NCBI GenBank assembly: GCA_902785445.1 | Contig: CACZYN010000145.1 | Span: 1-5,078 of the forward strand | DNA: 5,078 nt | Direction: 5' to 3' | Source: an uncultured Anaerovibrio sp. | GTDB lineage: Bacteria > Bacillota > Negativicutes > Selenomonadales > Selenomonadaceae | Part shown: piece by piece, positions 1 to 5,078 of the stretch | How the letters are laid out: every line of letters starts with the position of its first letter | Position numbering within the stretch: position 1 is the first letter of the stretch | Translations under genes and position numbers: made by a program | Notes under the pieces: model-generated | Told to the model about the DNA's origin: nothing | Databases searched by the model: none | The model's input: the letters and a program-made list of their open reading frames with translations, nothing else

Positions 1-1
1 G

Positions 2-127
2 GTGGAACTGGTGGAAAGGCTGGAGGCTGCGGGCATGGGCCGTAAGGAAGCCATGCGGGAAGCCGCCAAAAAATTAGGTATAAGCCGCCGGGATGTCTAT
101 CAAGCTTTGCTGGATAGTAACGCCTGA
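2..127 (+). CDS. rsmI: RsmI C-terminus: 16S rRNA (cytidine1402-2'-O)-methyltransferase, 5'-truncated by window edge
   Basis: Only the last 41 codons and the TGA stop are visible. The readable tail ends in a helical segment with GMGRKEAMREAAKKLGISRR followed by DVYQALL. This matches the small C-terminal helical domain that closes RsmI proteins (pattern K-E-A-x-x-x-A-K-x-L-G-x-S-R-x-x-V-Y). RsmI uses S-adenosylmethionine to 2'-O-methylate C1402 in the decoding centre of 16S rRNA, partnering the RsmH base methylation of the same nucleotide. The catalytic SAM-binding domain lies outside the window, so the call rests on this tail and on position: rsmI just upstream of metG is common in Firmicutes. 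The gap to metG is 88 bases with no U-rich terminator, so read-through into metG is possible. An unrelated protein with a similar helix-turn-helix-like tail cannot be fully excluded. Confidence 0.8.
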   Translation: MELVERLEAAGMGRKEAMREAAKKLGISRRDVYQALLDSNA

Positions 128-140
128 CCGACACCTCTTT

Positions 141-175
141 TGGGGAACTGTCCCCACCTTCCCCCAAGGGGAAGG
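141..175. repeat. Two adjacent perfect hairpins in the metG leader, REP-like
   Basis: The first hairpin has a 6-bp stem (TGGGGA 141-146 with TCCCCA 151-156) around the loop ACTG. The second follows with no gap: an 8-bp stem (CCTTCCCC 157-164 with GGGGAAGG 168-175) around a 3-base loop. Neither is followed directly by a T-run; the nearest is TTTTTT at 195-200. They are therefore not a standard intrinsic terminator. TTGGGG (140-145) could instead pair with CCCCAA (162-167), an alternative fold that excludes both hairpins. The short G/C-rich palindromic look in an otherwise A/T-rich spacer recalls intergenic REP-type repeats of Firmicutes, but no second copy is present here to prove it. Confidence 0.5.
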
Positions 176-200
176 AAAGACTTTGAAATAAATATTTTTT

Positions 201-206
201 AGGAGG
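201..206 (+). promoter_or_regulatory. Ribosome binding site for metG, supporting a GTG start
   Basis: AGGAGG is a full Shine-Dalgarno core, 9 bases before the GTG at 216. No ATG lies at the expected N-terminus, and the sequence after the GTG (SNNSFYITTPIYY) is where MetRS proteins begin. The site therefore fixes the non-ATG start. Confidence 0.9.
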
Positions 207-215
207 AAGTATTTC

Positions 216-2147
216 GTGAGCAACAATAGTTTTTACATAACCACCCCAATATATTATCCAAGTGCCAAGCTGCATATTGGTCATGCCTACTGTACTACCA
301 TTGCTGATTCTGTGGCCCGGTATCATCGGTTGGCAGGGGATGATGTATTTTTCCTGACCGGTAGTGATGAGCACGGACAGAAAATTCAGGAAAAGGCTGA
401 GGAACAGGGTATTAAGCCTATTGAATATGTGGATAAGATAGTGGCAGAGTTCCAGAATTTGTGGAAGATGCTCAATATTTCCAATGATGATTTTTTGCGT
501 ACTTCTCAGAAGCGTCATGAAAAGGTTGTACAGGAAATTTTCCGTCGTGTTTACGATAAGGGCGATATTTATAAGGGAGCCTACAAGGGACTTTACTGTA
601 CTCCATGTGAGAGCTTCTGGACGGAGCTGCAGCTGGATGAGAATGGGTGCTGCCCGGACTGTGGCCGTCCGGTAAAGGAAGTAGCTGAGGAAGCCTATTT
701 CTTTAAGATGTCCAAATATGCTGACCGTATACTAAAGCATATTGAGGATAATCCGGATTTTATTCAGCCAGTGTCACGTCGCAATGAGATGATTAATTTC
801 ATCAAGCAGGGATTGGATGATTTGTGTATTTCCCGCACCTCTTTTGATTGGGGTATTCCTGTACCAATTGATGAAAAACACGTAATCTATGTGTGGTTTG
901 ACGCTCTTACCAACTATTTGACACCAATTGGCTTCCTGGACGACAAGGAAAAATTCCAGAAGTTCTGGCCAGCCAATGTACATTTGGTGGGTAAGGAAAT
1001 TGTTCGCTTCCATTCCATTATCTGGCCATGTATCTTAATGGCTCTGGATTTGCCATTACCTAAGCAGATTTATGGACACGGCTGGCTGGTGGTGGACGGC
1101 AGCAAGATGTCCAAGTCCCTGGGCAATGTGGTTGATCCGGTGGAACTTATCAATAAATACGGTGCGGATGCTATTCGTTATTTCCTCCTGCGGGAGATTA
1201 ATCTGGGGCAGGATGGTAATTTCTCTGAGCTGGCTTTGGTACAACGCATCAATGCAGATTTGGCCAATGATCTGGGTAATCTTCTGCATCGTACACTGAA
1301 CATGGTAGGGAAATTCCAGCAGGGTGAAGTATTGGCACCACAGGGTAAAAGTGAGATTGACCAATCTTTGATAAATGATGCTATGGCAGCTGTCAAGACA
1401 TTTGACCAGGGCATGGCAGAAATGAAGATAAGCAACGTTATTAAGGCAGTATGGGCCTTTATCAGCCGGGCCAATAAGTATATTGATGAAACAGCGCCTT
1501 GGGCTTTGGCCAAAGAAGCGGCTAAGAAACAGGAATTGGCCAATGTAATGTATAATCTGTTGGAGTCCCTGCGCATAATTAGCGTATTGATCGCTCCATT
1601 TATGCCTACAACGGCGGAAAAAATCTGGCTGCAGCTGAATATGCCGGAGAAATTTGCTGATGTGCGTCTTGATGCCATTAAGACTTGGGGCGGTACTCCA
1701 GCTGGTATGCACATAGGTGAGGCGCAACAGCTGTTCCCACGTATTGAGCTGGAAAAAGAGGAAGCAGCTCCGCAAAAGAGCGAGAAGAAGGACACTAAGA
1801 AGGCTGAAGCGAAGCCAGCAGCTGCTGATGGAGAAATCACCATTGATGATTTTGCCAAGGTGAAGTTACAGGTGGTGGAAATACTGGAAGCTGAGCCAGT
1901 GCCAAAGGCTGATAAGCTGTTAAAGCTCATCGTAGATACCGGTACAGAAAAGAGACAGGTGGTATCCGGTATTGCCAAGCATTATGAGGTAAAAGATCTT
2001 ATTGGCAAGAAGGTTATTCTGGTTATGAATTTAAAGCCGGCCAAGCTGCGGGGGGTAGAGTCCCAGGGCATGATTTTGGCCGCAACCAAGGGTGATGAAC
2101 TGGAGGTTGTATCTGTGGATATGCCAGTTGGTTCTGTAGTGAGATAA
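216..2147 (+). CDS. metG: Methionyl-tRNA synthetase with C-terminal tRNA-binding domain
   Basis: This cytosolic class I synthetase charges tRNA-Met and initiator tRNA with methionine using ATP. The 643-residue protein is full length for the Bacillus-type enzyme. The Rossmann catalytic core shows the HIGH motif (H20-I-G-H23), TGSDEHG (48-54), WFDAL (227-231) and KMSKS (297-301). A connective-peptide zinc knuckle has C128-x2-C131 and C146-x2-C149, with an extra C145. The helical anticodon-binding domain contains NKYIDETAPW (420-429), typical of MetRS. A charged Lys/Ala/Glu linker (about 513-540) leads to an EMAPII-like OB-fold tRNA-binding domain (about 541-643) of the kind that dimerises the enzyme and aids tRNA capture. 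The GTG start is chosen because a perfect AGGAGG lies 9 bases upstream and the N-terminus fits the family. No T-box leader was seen. A 10-bp-stem hairpin follows the stop, then tatD, as in other Firmicutes. Confidence 0.98.
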   Translation: MSNNSFYITTPIYYPSAKLHIGHAYCTTIADSVARYHRLAGDDVFFLTGSDEHGQKIQEKAEEQGIKPIEYVDKIVAEFQNLWKMLNISNDDFLRTSQKRHEKVVQEIFRRVYDKGDIYKGAYKGLYCTPCESFWTELQLDENGCCPDCGRPVKEVAEEAYFFKMSKYADRILKHIEDNPDFIQPVSRRNEMINFIKQGLDDLCISRTSFDWGIPVPIDEKHVIYVWFDALTNYLTPIGFLDDKEKFQKFWPANVHLVGKEIVRFHSIIWPCILMALDLPLPKQIYGHGWLVVDGSKMSKSLGNVVDPVELINKYGADAIRYFLLREINLGQDGNFSELALVQRINADLANDLGNLLHRTLNMVGKFQQGEVLAPQGKSEIDQSLINDAMAAVKTFDQGMAEMKISNVIKAVWAFISRANKYIDETAPWALAKEAAKKQELANVMYNLLESLRIISVLIAPFMPTTAEKIWLQLNMPEKFADVRLDAIKTWGGTPAGMHIGEAQQLFPRIELEKEEAAPQKSEKKDTKKAEAKPAAADGEITIDDFAKVKLQVVEILEAEPVPKADKLLKLIVDTGTEKRQVVSGIAKHYEVKDLIGKKVILVMNLKPAKLRGVESQGMILAATKGDELEVVSVDMPVGSVVR

Positions 2148-2161
2148 TTATGTATGAGATG

Positions 2162-2196
2162 ATAAGGGGTTGCTGTACTATGCGGTAACCCCTTAT
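2162..2196 (+). other. Long intergenic hairpin between metG and tatD
   Basis: ATAAGGGGTT (2162-2171) pairs perfectly with AACCCCTTAT (2187-2196). In RNA the stem can continue inward for five more pairs, three of them G-U, leaving the loop ACTAT (2177-2181), so about 15 pairs in all. It lies 14 bases after the metG stop. The expected U-tract is missing (AGTGTCAGTG follows), so it is at best a weak terminator. It could be a processing or mRNA-stability element between co-transcribed genes. A second small palindrome, AGTGCACT (2203-2210), follows it. Confidence 0.6.
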
Positions 2197-2214
2197 AGTG
2201 TCAGTGCACTAAAT

Positions 2215-2220
2215 AGGAAG
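2215..2220 (+). promoter_or_regulatory. Ribosome binding site for tatD
   Basis: AGGAAG sits 8 bases before ATG 2229, 5 bases before the adjacent GTG 2226, and 20 bases before ATG 2241. The spacing favours ATG 2229 as the start. TatD proteins often begin at the Met just before L-I-D-T-H-x-H, which here would be ATG 2241. That start has only a poor GGAAAAG in front of it. Confidence 0.65.
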
Positions 2221-2228
2221 CAAAAGTG

Positions 2229-3020
2229 ATGGAAAAGTATATGCTAATTGATACCCATGCCCATATAAACAGTGAAAAATTTGCTGAGGATCGGTCGGAG
2301 ACAGTGGCCAGAGCGCTGGCTAACGGCGTGGGAAGTATTATTAATATGGGGGATACCATGGAGTCCTCCAAACATTGTTTGGAACTTACTGAGGAATTTT
2401 CCTGCTGCTATGCCGGGGTGGGGATACATCCGGAGGAAGCCTTTCCCATGACGGAAGGGGATTTGATTCAGCTGGCAGAATGGACGAAAGATGCAAAAGT
2501 TGTCTGCATTGGCGAAATTGGTTTGGATTATTATTGGGAAAAGGATCCGGATAAACGACAGCTACAGCGGAAGATTTTTATTCAGCAGCTGGATTTGGCC
2601 CGGCAGCTCAATCTCCCAGTATGCGTTCACAACCGGGAGGCCCACGGTGACACCCTGGATATCCTAAAGAAAGAAGGCAAGGGCATTCGAGGGGTGATGC
2701 ATTGTTATTCCGGCAGCCTGGAAATGGCCAAAGAATTGATAAAGATGGGCTGGTATATTGGTGTGGATGGCCCTCTGACCTTTAAAAATGCGGCAAAGCT
2801 GCCAGAAATTGTGCAGGCGATTCCTCTGGAAAGAATTTTGGTGGAAACGGATTGTCCCTATATGGCTCCGGTGCCTAAGCGGGGCAAACGCAATGAGCCG
2901 GCCTATGTGAAATATGTGGCAGAAAAGTTGGCCGAATTGCGGCAGGTTCCCTTTGAAGAAATTGCTGGTCAGACTACGAAAAATGCAAGAGAACTGTATG
3001 GGAAGTTAGCGAAGATATAA
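2229..3020 (+). CDS. tatD: TatD family metal-dependent hydrolase (3'-5' DNase)
   Basis: This is a 263-residue TIM-barrel metallo-hydrolase of the amidohydrolase superfamily, the usual length for TatD/YabD proteins. Counting from ATG 2229, all expected metal ligands are visible: H10-A-H12 in the N-terminal THAH motif, E96 in GEIGLDYYW, H134 in VCVHNRE, H158 in MHCYSG, and D208 in ETDCPYMAP. Characterised family members are Mg/Mn-dependent 3'-5' exonucleases acting on DNA (and some RNA) in the cytoplasm, with proposed roles in DNA repair or degradation. The exact substrate of this protein is not readable from sequence. Despite its name the family is not part of the Tat secretion machinery. The start is a choice between GTG 2226, ATG 2229 and ATG 2241; ribosome-site spacing favours 2229. 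It lies 81 bases after metG, the order seen in Bacillus (metS-yabD), and a probable terminator follows its stop. Confidence 0.95.
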   Translation: MEKYMLIDTHAHINSEKFAEDRSETVARALANGVGSIINMGDTMESSKHCLELTEEFSCCYAGVGIHPEEAFPMTEGDLIQLAEWTKDAKVVCIGEIGLDYYWEKDPDKRQLQRKIFIQQLDLARQLNLPVCVHNREAHGDTLDILKKEGKGIRGVMHCYSGSLEMAKELIKMGWYIGVDGPLTFKNAAKLPEIVQAIPLERILVETDCPYMAPVPKRGKRNEPAYVKYVAEKLAELRQVPFEEIAGQTTKNARELYGKLAKI

Positions 3021-3027
3021 GCTTTTT

Positions 3028-3069
3028 GATAAAAGTGGGGGATAGAGTGTAAAAATACCCCTCTTTATC
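3028..3069 (+). terminator. Probable intrinsic terminator after tatD
   Basis: GATAAA-AG-t-GGGG on the left pairs with CCCC-t-CTTTATC on the right (ending at 3069). There is one bulged A and one T-T mismatch, around an A-rich loop. The downstream tract is only moderately T-rich (GATTATTTTC). The stem starts 8 bases after the tatD stop and precedes a separate promoter, which fits the end of the rsmI/metG/tatD unit. Because the stem is imperfect and the U-run broken, it may be leaky. Confidence 0.6.
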
Positions 3070-3130
3070 AGATTATTTTCATCAAAACCCCCTAAAATAC
3101 TGGTTAAAGTGGAAGATGAATGTTAAAAAT

Positions 3131-3159
3131 TTGACATTTAGAAAAAATGCTGATATACT
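3131..3159 (+). promoter_or_regulatory. Strong sigma-70 type promoter for the 3D-domain gene
   Basis: The -35 box TTGACA (3131-3136) is a perfect match to consensus. The spacer is exactly 17 bases and the -10 box is TATACT (3154-3159, 5 of 6). A TG at 3151-3152 gives an extended -10. Transcription would start near 3166, leaving a leader of about 27 bases with the ribosome site AGGGGG (3181-3186) before ATG 3193. This makes the downstream gene independently expressed from tatD. Confidence 0.88.
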
Positions 3160-3192
3160 CATAAACATGTTTTTAACCAAAGGGGGAATTGA

Positions 3193-3969
3193 ATGACTTT
3201 TAAGAAGTTATATGTCCGATGTATCCGGGATATCCGGTTCCCGATATGCATTGGTATGTTGTTTGTGATGATGCTGATGACCGGTTTTATACCGCACAAG
3301 CACGTAACAATCGCCGTTGATGGTCAGTACATTGAGCTTAATACACCATATAGCGCTGTAGACAATATCTTAAGCCAGGCTGGTGTGACCAAAAACGAAA
3401 AAGATGAATTAAAGATTTCAGCCGATGACAATGGCGATGTAGTCATTGACATCAAGCGGGCTGTACCAGTTGTGATAGAATATCAGGGTGGTCAGACAGA
3501 GATATTTACCACCAAGTCAACAGTAGACGACATCATGAAGGAGTTTGGCTACGTTGGCAACCGATATAAAATCGACAAGGACGGAGATACGAGCGTTGTA
3601 GCTGATATGCACATTAAGGTTACTGATGTGGAACCAGTTGTTATCCCCGCCAAACCAACTGTAGATACCGGCAATGGTGCGGTATCCTATAGCAGCCATT
3701 TGACCGTAGAGGCTACAGCATATATTCCAAGTGATGGTGGTGGAAGTGGTATCACCGCTACTGGAATGGTGGCTCAGCATGGAGTTATTGCCGTAGACCC
3801 ACGAGTGATTCCGTTGGGAACCCGGGTTTATATCCCAGGTTATGGCGAGGCAATCGCTGCTGATACCGGCGGAGCTATTAGAGGTAATAGAATAGATTTG
3901 TGCATGAATACCTATCGTGAGGCCATTAACTTTGGCCGCCGTAATGTGGAAGTGTATATTTTAGACTAA
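3193..3969 (+). CDS. Membrane-anchored DUF348 and 3D-domain cell-wall protein (YabE-like)
   Basis: The 258-residue predicted envelope protein begins with a short basic N-terminus (KK, R, R) and a hydrophobic segment at about 16-34 (FPICIGMLFVMMLMTGFI), an uncleaved anchor or signal peptide with no clear cleavage site. Two DUF348-like repeats follow: about 37-80 (VTIAVDGQYIELNTPYSAVD...) and about 90-135 (VVIEYQGGQTEIFTTKSTVD...). After a Pro/Gly linker comes the 3D domain (about 170-258), a double-psi beta-barrel related to MltA and RlpA. Its three namesake aspartates are D202 (VDPRVIPLG), D224 (AADTGGAI) and D235 (NRIDL). Related YabE, YocH and Sps proteins are muralytic or implicated in peptidoglycan remodelling, so a lytic transglycosylase-like role outside the membrane is inferred. 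Bacillus YabE is longer and has a G5 domain, which I do not see here. The position after tatD matches Bacillus yabD-yabE. It has its own strong promoter and terminator. Confidence 0.92.
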   Translation: MTFKKLYVRCIRDIRFPICIGMLFVMMLMTGFIPHKHVTIAVDGQYIELNTPYSAVDNILSQAGVTKNEKDELKISADDNGDVVIDIKRAVPVVIEYQGGQTEIFTTKSTVDDIMKEFGYVGNRYKIDKDGDTSVVADMHIKVTDVEPVVIPAKPTVDTGNGAVSYSSHLTVEATAYIPSDGGGSGITATGMVAQHGVIAVDPRVIPLGTRVYIPGYGEAIAADTGGAIRGNRIDLCMNTYREAINFGRRNVEVYILD

Positions 3970-4012
3970 AACCGGAAATTGTTTCCTTAATATATAAGGT
4001 TGCAATAGAGAG

Positions 4013-4057
4013 CGGGGAATAGTAATGGGAGCAACGACTTTTACTATTCCCCGTTTT
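4013..4057 (+). terminator. Strong intrinsic terminator after the 3D-domain gene
   Basis: A perfect 13-bp stem (CGGGGAATAGTAA at 4013-4025 with TTACTATTCCCCG at 4041-4053) encloses a 15-base loop and is followed by TTTTCT. The purine-rich GAGAG just upstream can partly pair with the T-tract. It ends transcription 44 bases after the 3D-gene stop and isolates the next gene. Two smaller palindromes lie between the stop and this stem: GGAAA-TTG-TTTCC (3974-3986) and CCTTA-ATATA-TAAGG (3985-3999). Confidence 0.92.
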
Positions 4058-4081
4058 CTATTTCTCCCACCTTTTAGCCTA

Positions 4082-4116
4082 TTGCTTTAACTTATTTTTT
4101 GCTTTAAAATTATGAT
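4082..4116 (+). promoter_or_regulatory. Candidate weak promoter with a 9-bp direct repeat, before the GGDEF gene
   Basis: Two sigma-70 readings are possible. One is TTGCTT (4082-4087), a 17-base spacer and TAAAAT (4105-4110). The other is TTAACT (4087-4092), an 18-base spacer and TATGAT (4111-4116). Each has a good -10 and a poor -35, so expression may be low or activator-dependent. The element TTGCTTTAA occurs twice (4082-4090 and 4099-4107), 17 bases apart. Because a strong terminator ends at about 4057, a promoter is needed in this gap. Confidence 0.45.
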
Positions 4117-4139
4117 AGATTTGTTATGTGTAGATGGGG

Positions 4140-4147
4140 AAAGAGGG
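4140..4147 (+). promoter_or_regulatory. Ribosome binding site that sets the start of the GGDEF gene
   Basis: AAAGAGGG lies 6 bases before ATG 4154. An in-frame ATG at 4112 would add 14 residues, but it has no Shine-Dalgarno sequence and overlaps the candidate -10 box. The start at 4154 is therefore preferred. Confidence 0.65.
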
Positions 4148-4153
4148 CTTTTT

Positions 4154-5078
4154 ATGGCTTTGTCGGTTGAAAAAGATGAGCTTCAAAGGTTAACAGAAAC
4201 ATATCTTTTAAAATATTTCTCCAAGGGATTATTCGAGGGAATTTCCATGGCCCTGGACCATGATGTTGTGGCCTTTAGCCCGGCGTTGCATGGTTTTTGT
4301 CATGGTAGTTGGGAAGTTAAGCACTTTATGCAGACTGAGTACGAACGGATTGCACCATGTAGTATCAACCAGATTCGTAGTCGGCGATTTGTGGTGGAGG
4401 ATAAGGTTTCCATTGAAGTTCATGTGGCAGTAAACAGTATGAAGCAGCGAAAGCTTCTGCCTATGAATATTACCATTATGTATAAGCGGGCTCCAGGAGG
4501 CTATGTCATTGAGGGGATTAATGTTGCTGAAGATTCCCCCCATGAGCGTAGTTATACGATAGTTAGTAATTCTTCACACAGTGAGTATGATTATTTGTCG
4601 GCTTATGATAGTTTCACGGGGTTACTGAACAGGGATGCTTTTTGTTCAAGGACAGAGGATATGCTGGCTGATTATCCGGATAAATCCTTTGATATACTGC
4701 GTATAAATGTGGAACGCTTCAAGGTTATAAATGAAGTTTTTGGTGAAGCTCAGGGTGACAAATTACTGAAATATATAGGTGATTTCTTAAAGAAGGTTGA
4801 CCTGAAGCTTTGTCTGGCGGCCCGACTTTATGCGGACAATTTTGTAGTTTGTTTTGAGTCCAGTGAGGGTGATGCAGAAAAACTGATTTATACCTTGCAG
4901 GTAGTGGCCAACAGCTTTGAAATTAATCACCATACAGTGCTGACCTTTGGCTTGTATAAAATTACCGATAAGTCTCTTCCTGTCAGCAAGATGATTGAGC
5001 GGGCAAATATTGCTTTAAACCAGGCCAAGGGCAATCATATGGTGCCGTACTGTGTATATGATGGTAGCATGTGGGATG
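4154..5078 (+). CDS. GGDEF-family signalling protein with degenerate active site and NTF2-like N-terminus, 3'-truncated
   Basis: 308 codons are open to the window edge. Residues about 10-130 (from LLKYFSKGLFEGISMALDHD to YVIEGINVAEDS) have no membrane segment. Their helix-then-sheet pattern recalls the SnoaL/NTF2-like sensor modules attached to some Firmicutes GGDEF proteins; this is a weak, pattern-based call. A GGDEF-fold domain starts at YDSFTGLLNRDAF (D152 to R160) and continues through INVERFKVINEVFGEAQGDKLL to MIERANIALNQAKG near residue 295. The domain is degenerate: the signature reads Y226-A-D-N-F230 instead of GGDEF, and the first metal aspartate is N185. Cyclase activity is therefore unlikely. 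Such domains often act as GTP-binding or c-di-GMP-responsive regulators of a C-terminal EAL phosphodiesterase. The sequence still open at the edge would allow that, but no EAL residue is visible. The protein is probably cytosolic. It stands behind a strong terminator, as a unit separate from the housekeeping genes. Confidence 0.85.
   Translation, partial: MALSVEKDELQRLTETYLLKYFSKGLFEGISMALDHDVVAFSPALHGFCHGSWEVKHFMQTEYERIAPCSINQIRSRRFVVEDKVSIEVHVAVNSMKQRKLLPMNITIMYKRAPGGYVIEGINVAEDSPHERSYTIVSNSSHSEYDYLSAYDSFTGLLNRDAFCSRTEDMLADYPDKSFDILRINVERFKVINEVFGEAQGDKLLKYIGDFLKKVDLKLCLAARLYADNFVVCFESSEGDAEKLIYTLQVVANSFEINHHTVLTFGLYKITDKSLPVSKMIERANIALNQAKGNHMVPYCVYDGSMWD

Noticed and set aside
128..215. 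T-box riboswitch controlling metG
   Set aside because: The leader is only 88 bases and has no AGGGTGGNACCGCG-like T-box, specifier loop or antiterminator/terminator pair with a T-run.
484..1299. Out-of-frame + strand small open frames inside metG (484-675 and 1072-1299)
   Set aside because: They overlap conserved metG sequence in another frame, and their Arg/Trp-rich translations show no family pattern.
1056..1978. Long antisense open frames opposite metG (1056-1775 and 1178-1978)
   Set aside because: They lie fully inside a well-supported metG, have no ribosome site of note, and their translations show no recognisable domain. They are shadows of the coding strand.
2170..2199. Dedicated tatD promoter (TTGCTG, 18-base spacer, TATAGT)
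   Set aside because: The -35 matches only 3 of 6 and both boxes lie in the hairpin arms, so it is too weak to list as a feature on sequence alone.
4112..4153. Upstream in-frame ATG (4112) as start of the GGDEF protein
   Set aside because: It lacks a Shine-Dalgarno sequence and coincides with a candidate -10 box, while ATG 4154 has AAAGAGGG at good spacing.
4229..4543. Minus-strand 104-codon open frame opposite the GGDEF gene
   Set aside because: It is antisense to a continuous, recognisable + strand reading frame and has no domain signal or clear promoter of its own.

Overview
The window holds a conserved Firmicutes housekeeping block read entirely on the + strand. In order it contains the 3' end of rsmI, a complete metG, a complete tatD, a complete gene for a membrane-anchored DUF348/3D-domain cell-wall protein (YabE-like), and the first 308 codons of a GGDEF-family signalling gene cut by the right edge. 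The order metG-tatD-yabE-like is the one known from Bacillus and many other Firmicutes. Moderate GC, the single-chain MetRS with a C-terminal tRNA-binding domain and the style of the proteins suggest an anaerobic Firmicute. A Selenomonas/Anaerovibrio-like Negativicute is my best guess, but the genus is inference only.

Layout. Bases 2-127 are the RsmI C-terminus. Bases 128-215 are a short leader with two adjacent perfect hairpins (141-156 and 157-175) and a strong AGGAGG ribosome site for the GTG start of metG. MetG (216-2147) carries the HIGH and KMSKS motifs, a complete four-cysteine zinc knuckle, a Lys/Ala linker and an EMAPII-like OB domain. A long hairpin (2162-2196) separates it from tatD (2229-3020), whose metal ligands are all present. 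The 172-base gap after tatD holds a probable terminator (3028-3069) and then an almost perfect sigma-70 promoter (3131-3159), so the 3D-domain gene (3193-3969) starts its own transcription unit. That unit ends at a strong intrinsic terminator (4013-4057). A weak promoter region with a 9-bp direct repeat precedes the GGDEF gene (4154 to the edge).

How the genes relate. RsmI (16S rRNA methylation), MetG (Met-tRNA charging) and TatD (metal-dependent nuclease) are translation and nucleic-acid housekeeping functions, possibly co-transcribed. The 3D-domain protein is a predicted envelope hydrolase under its own promoter. The final gene looks like a receptor-type protein with an NTF2/SnoaL-like N-terminal domain and a degenerate, probably non-catalytic GGDEF domain. 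It occupies the place where rnmV-rsmA follow yabE in Bacillus.

No mobile element, CRISPR array, tRNA or rRNA was seen. Most of the window is ordinary. The points worth a second look are the degenerate GGDEF protein, the repeat-like double hairpin before metG, and possible regulatory motifs at the two last promoters.
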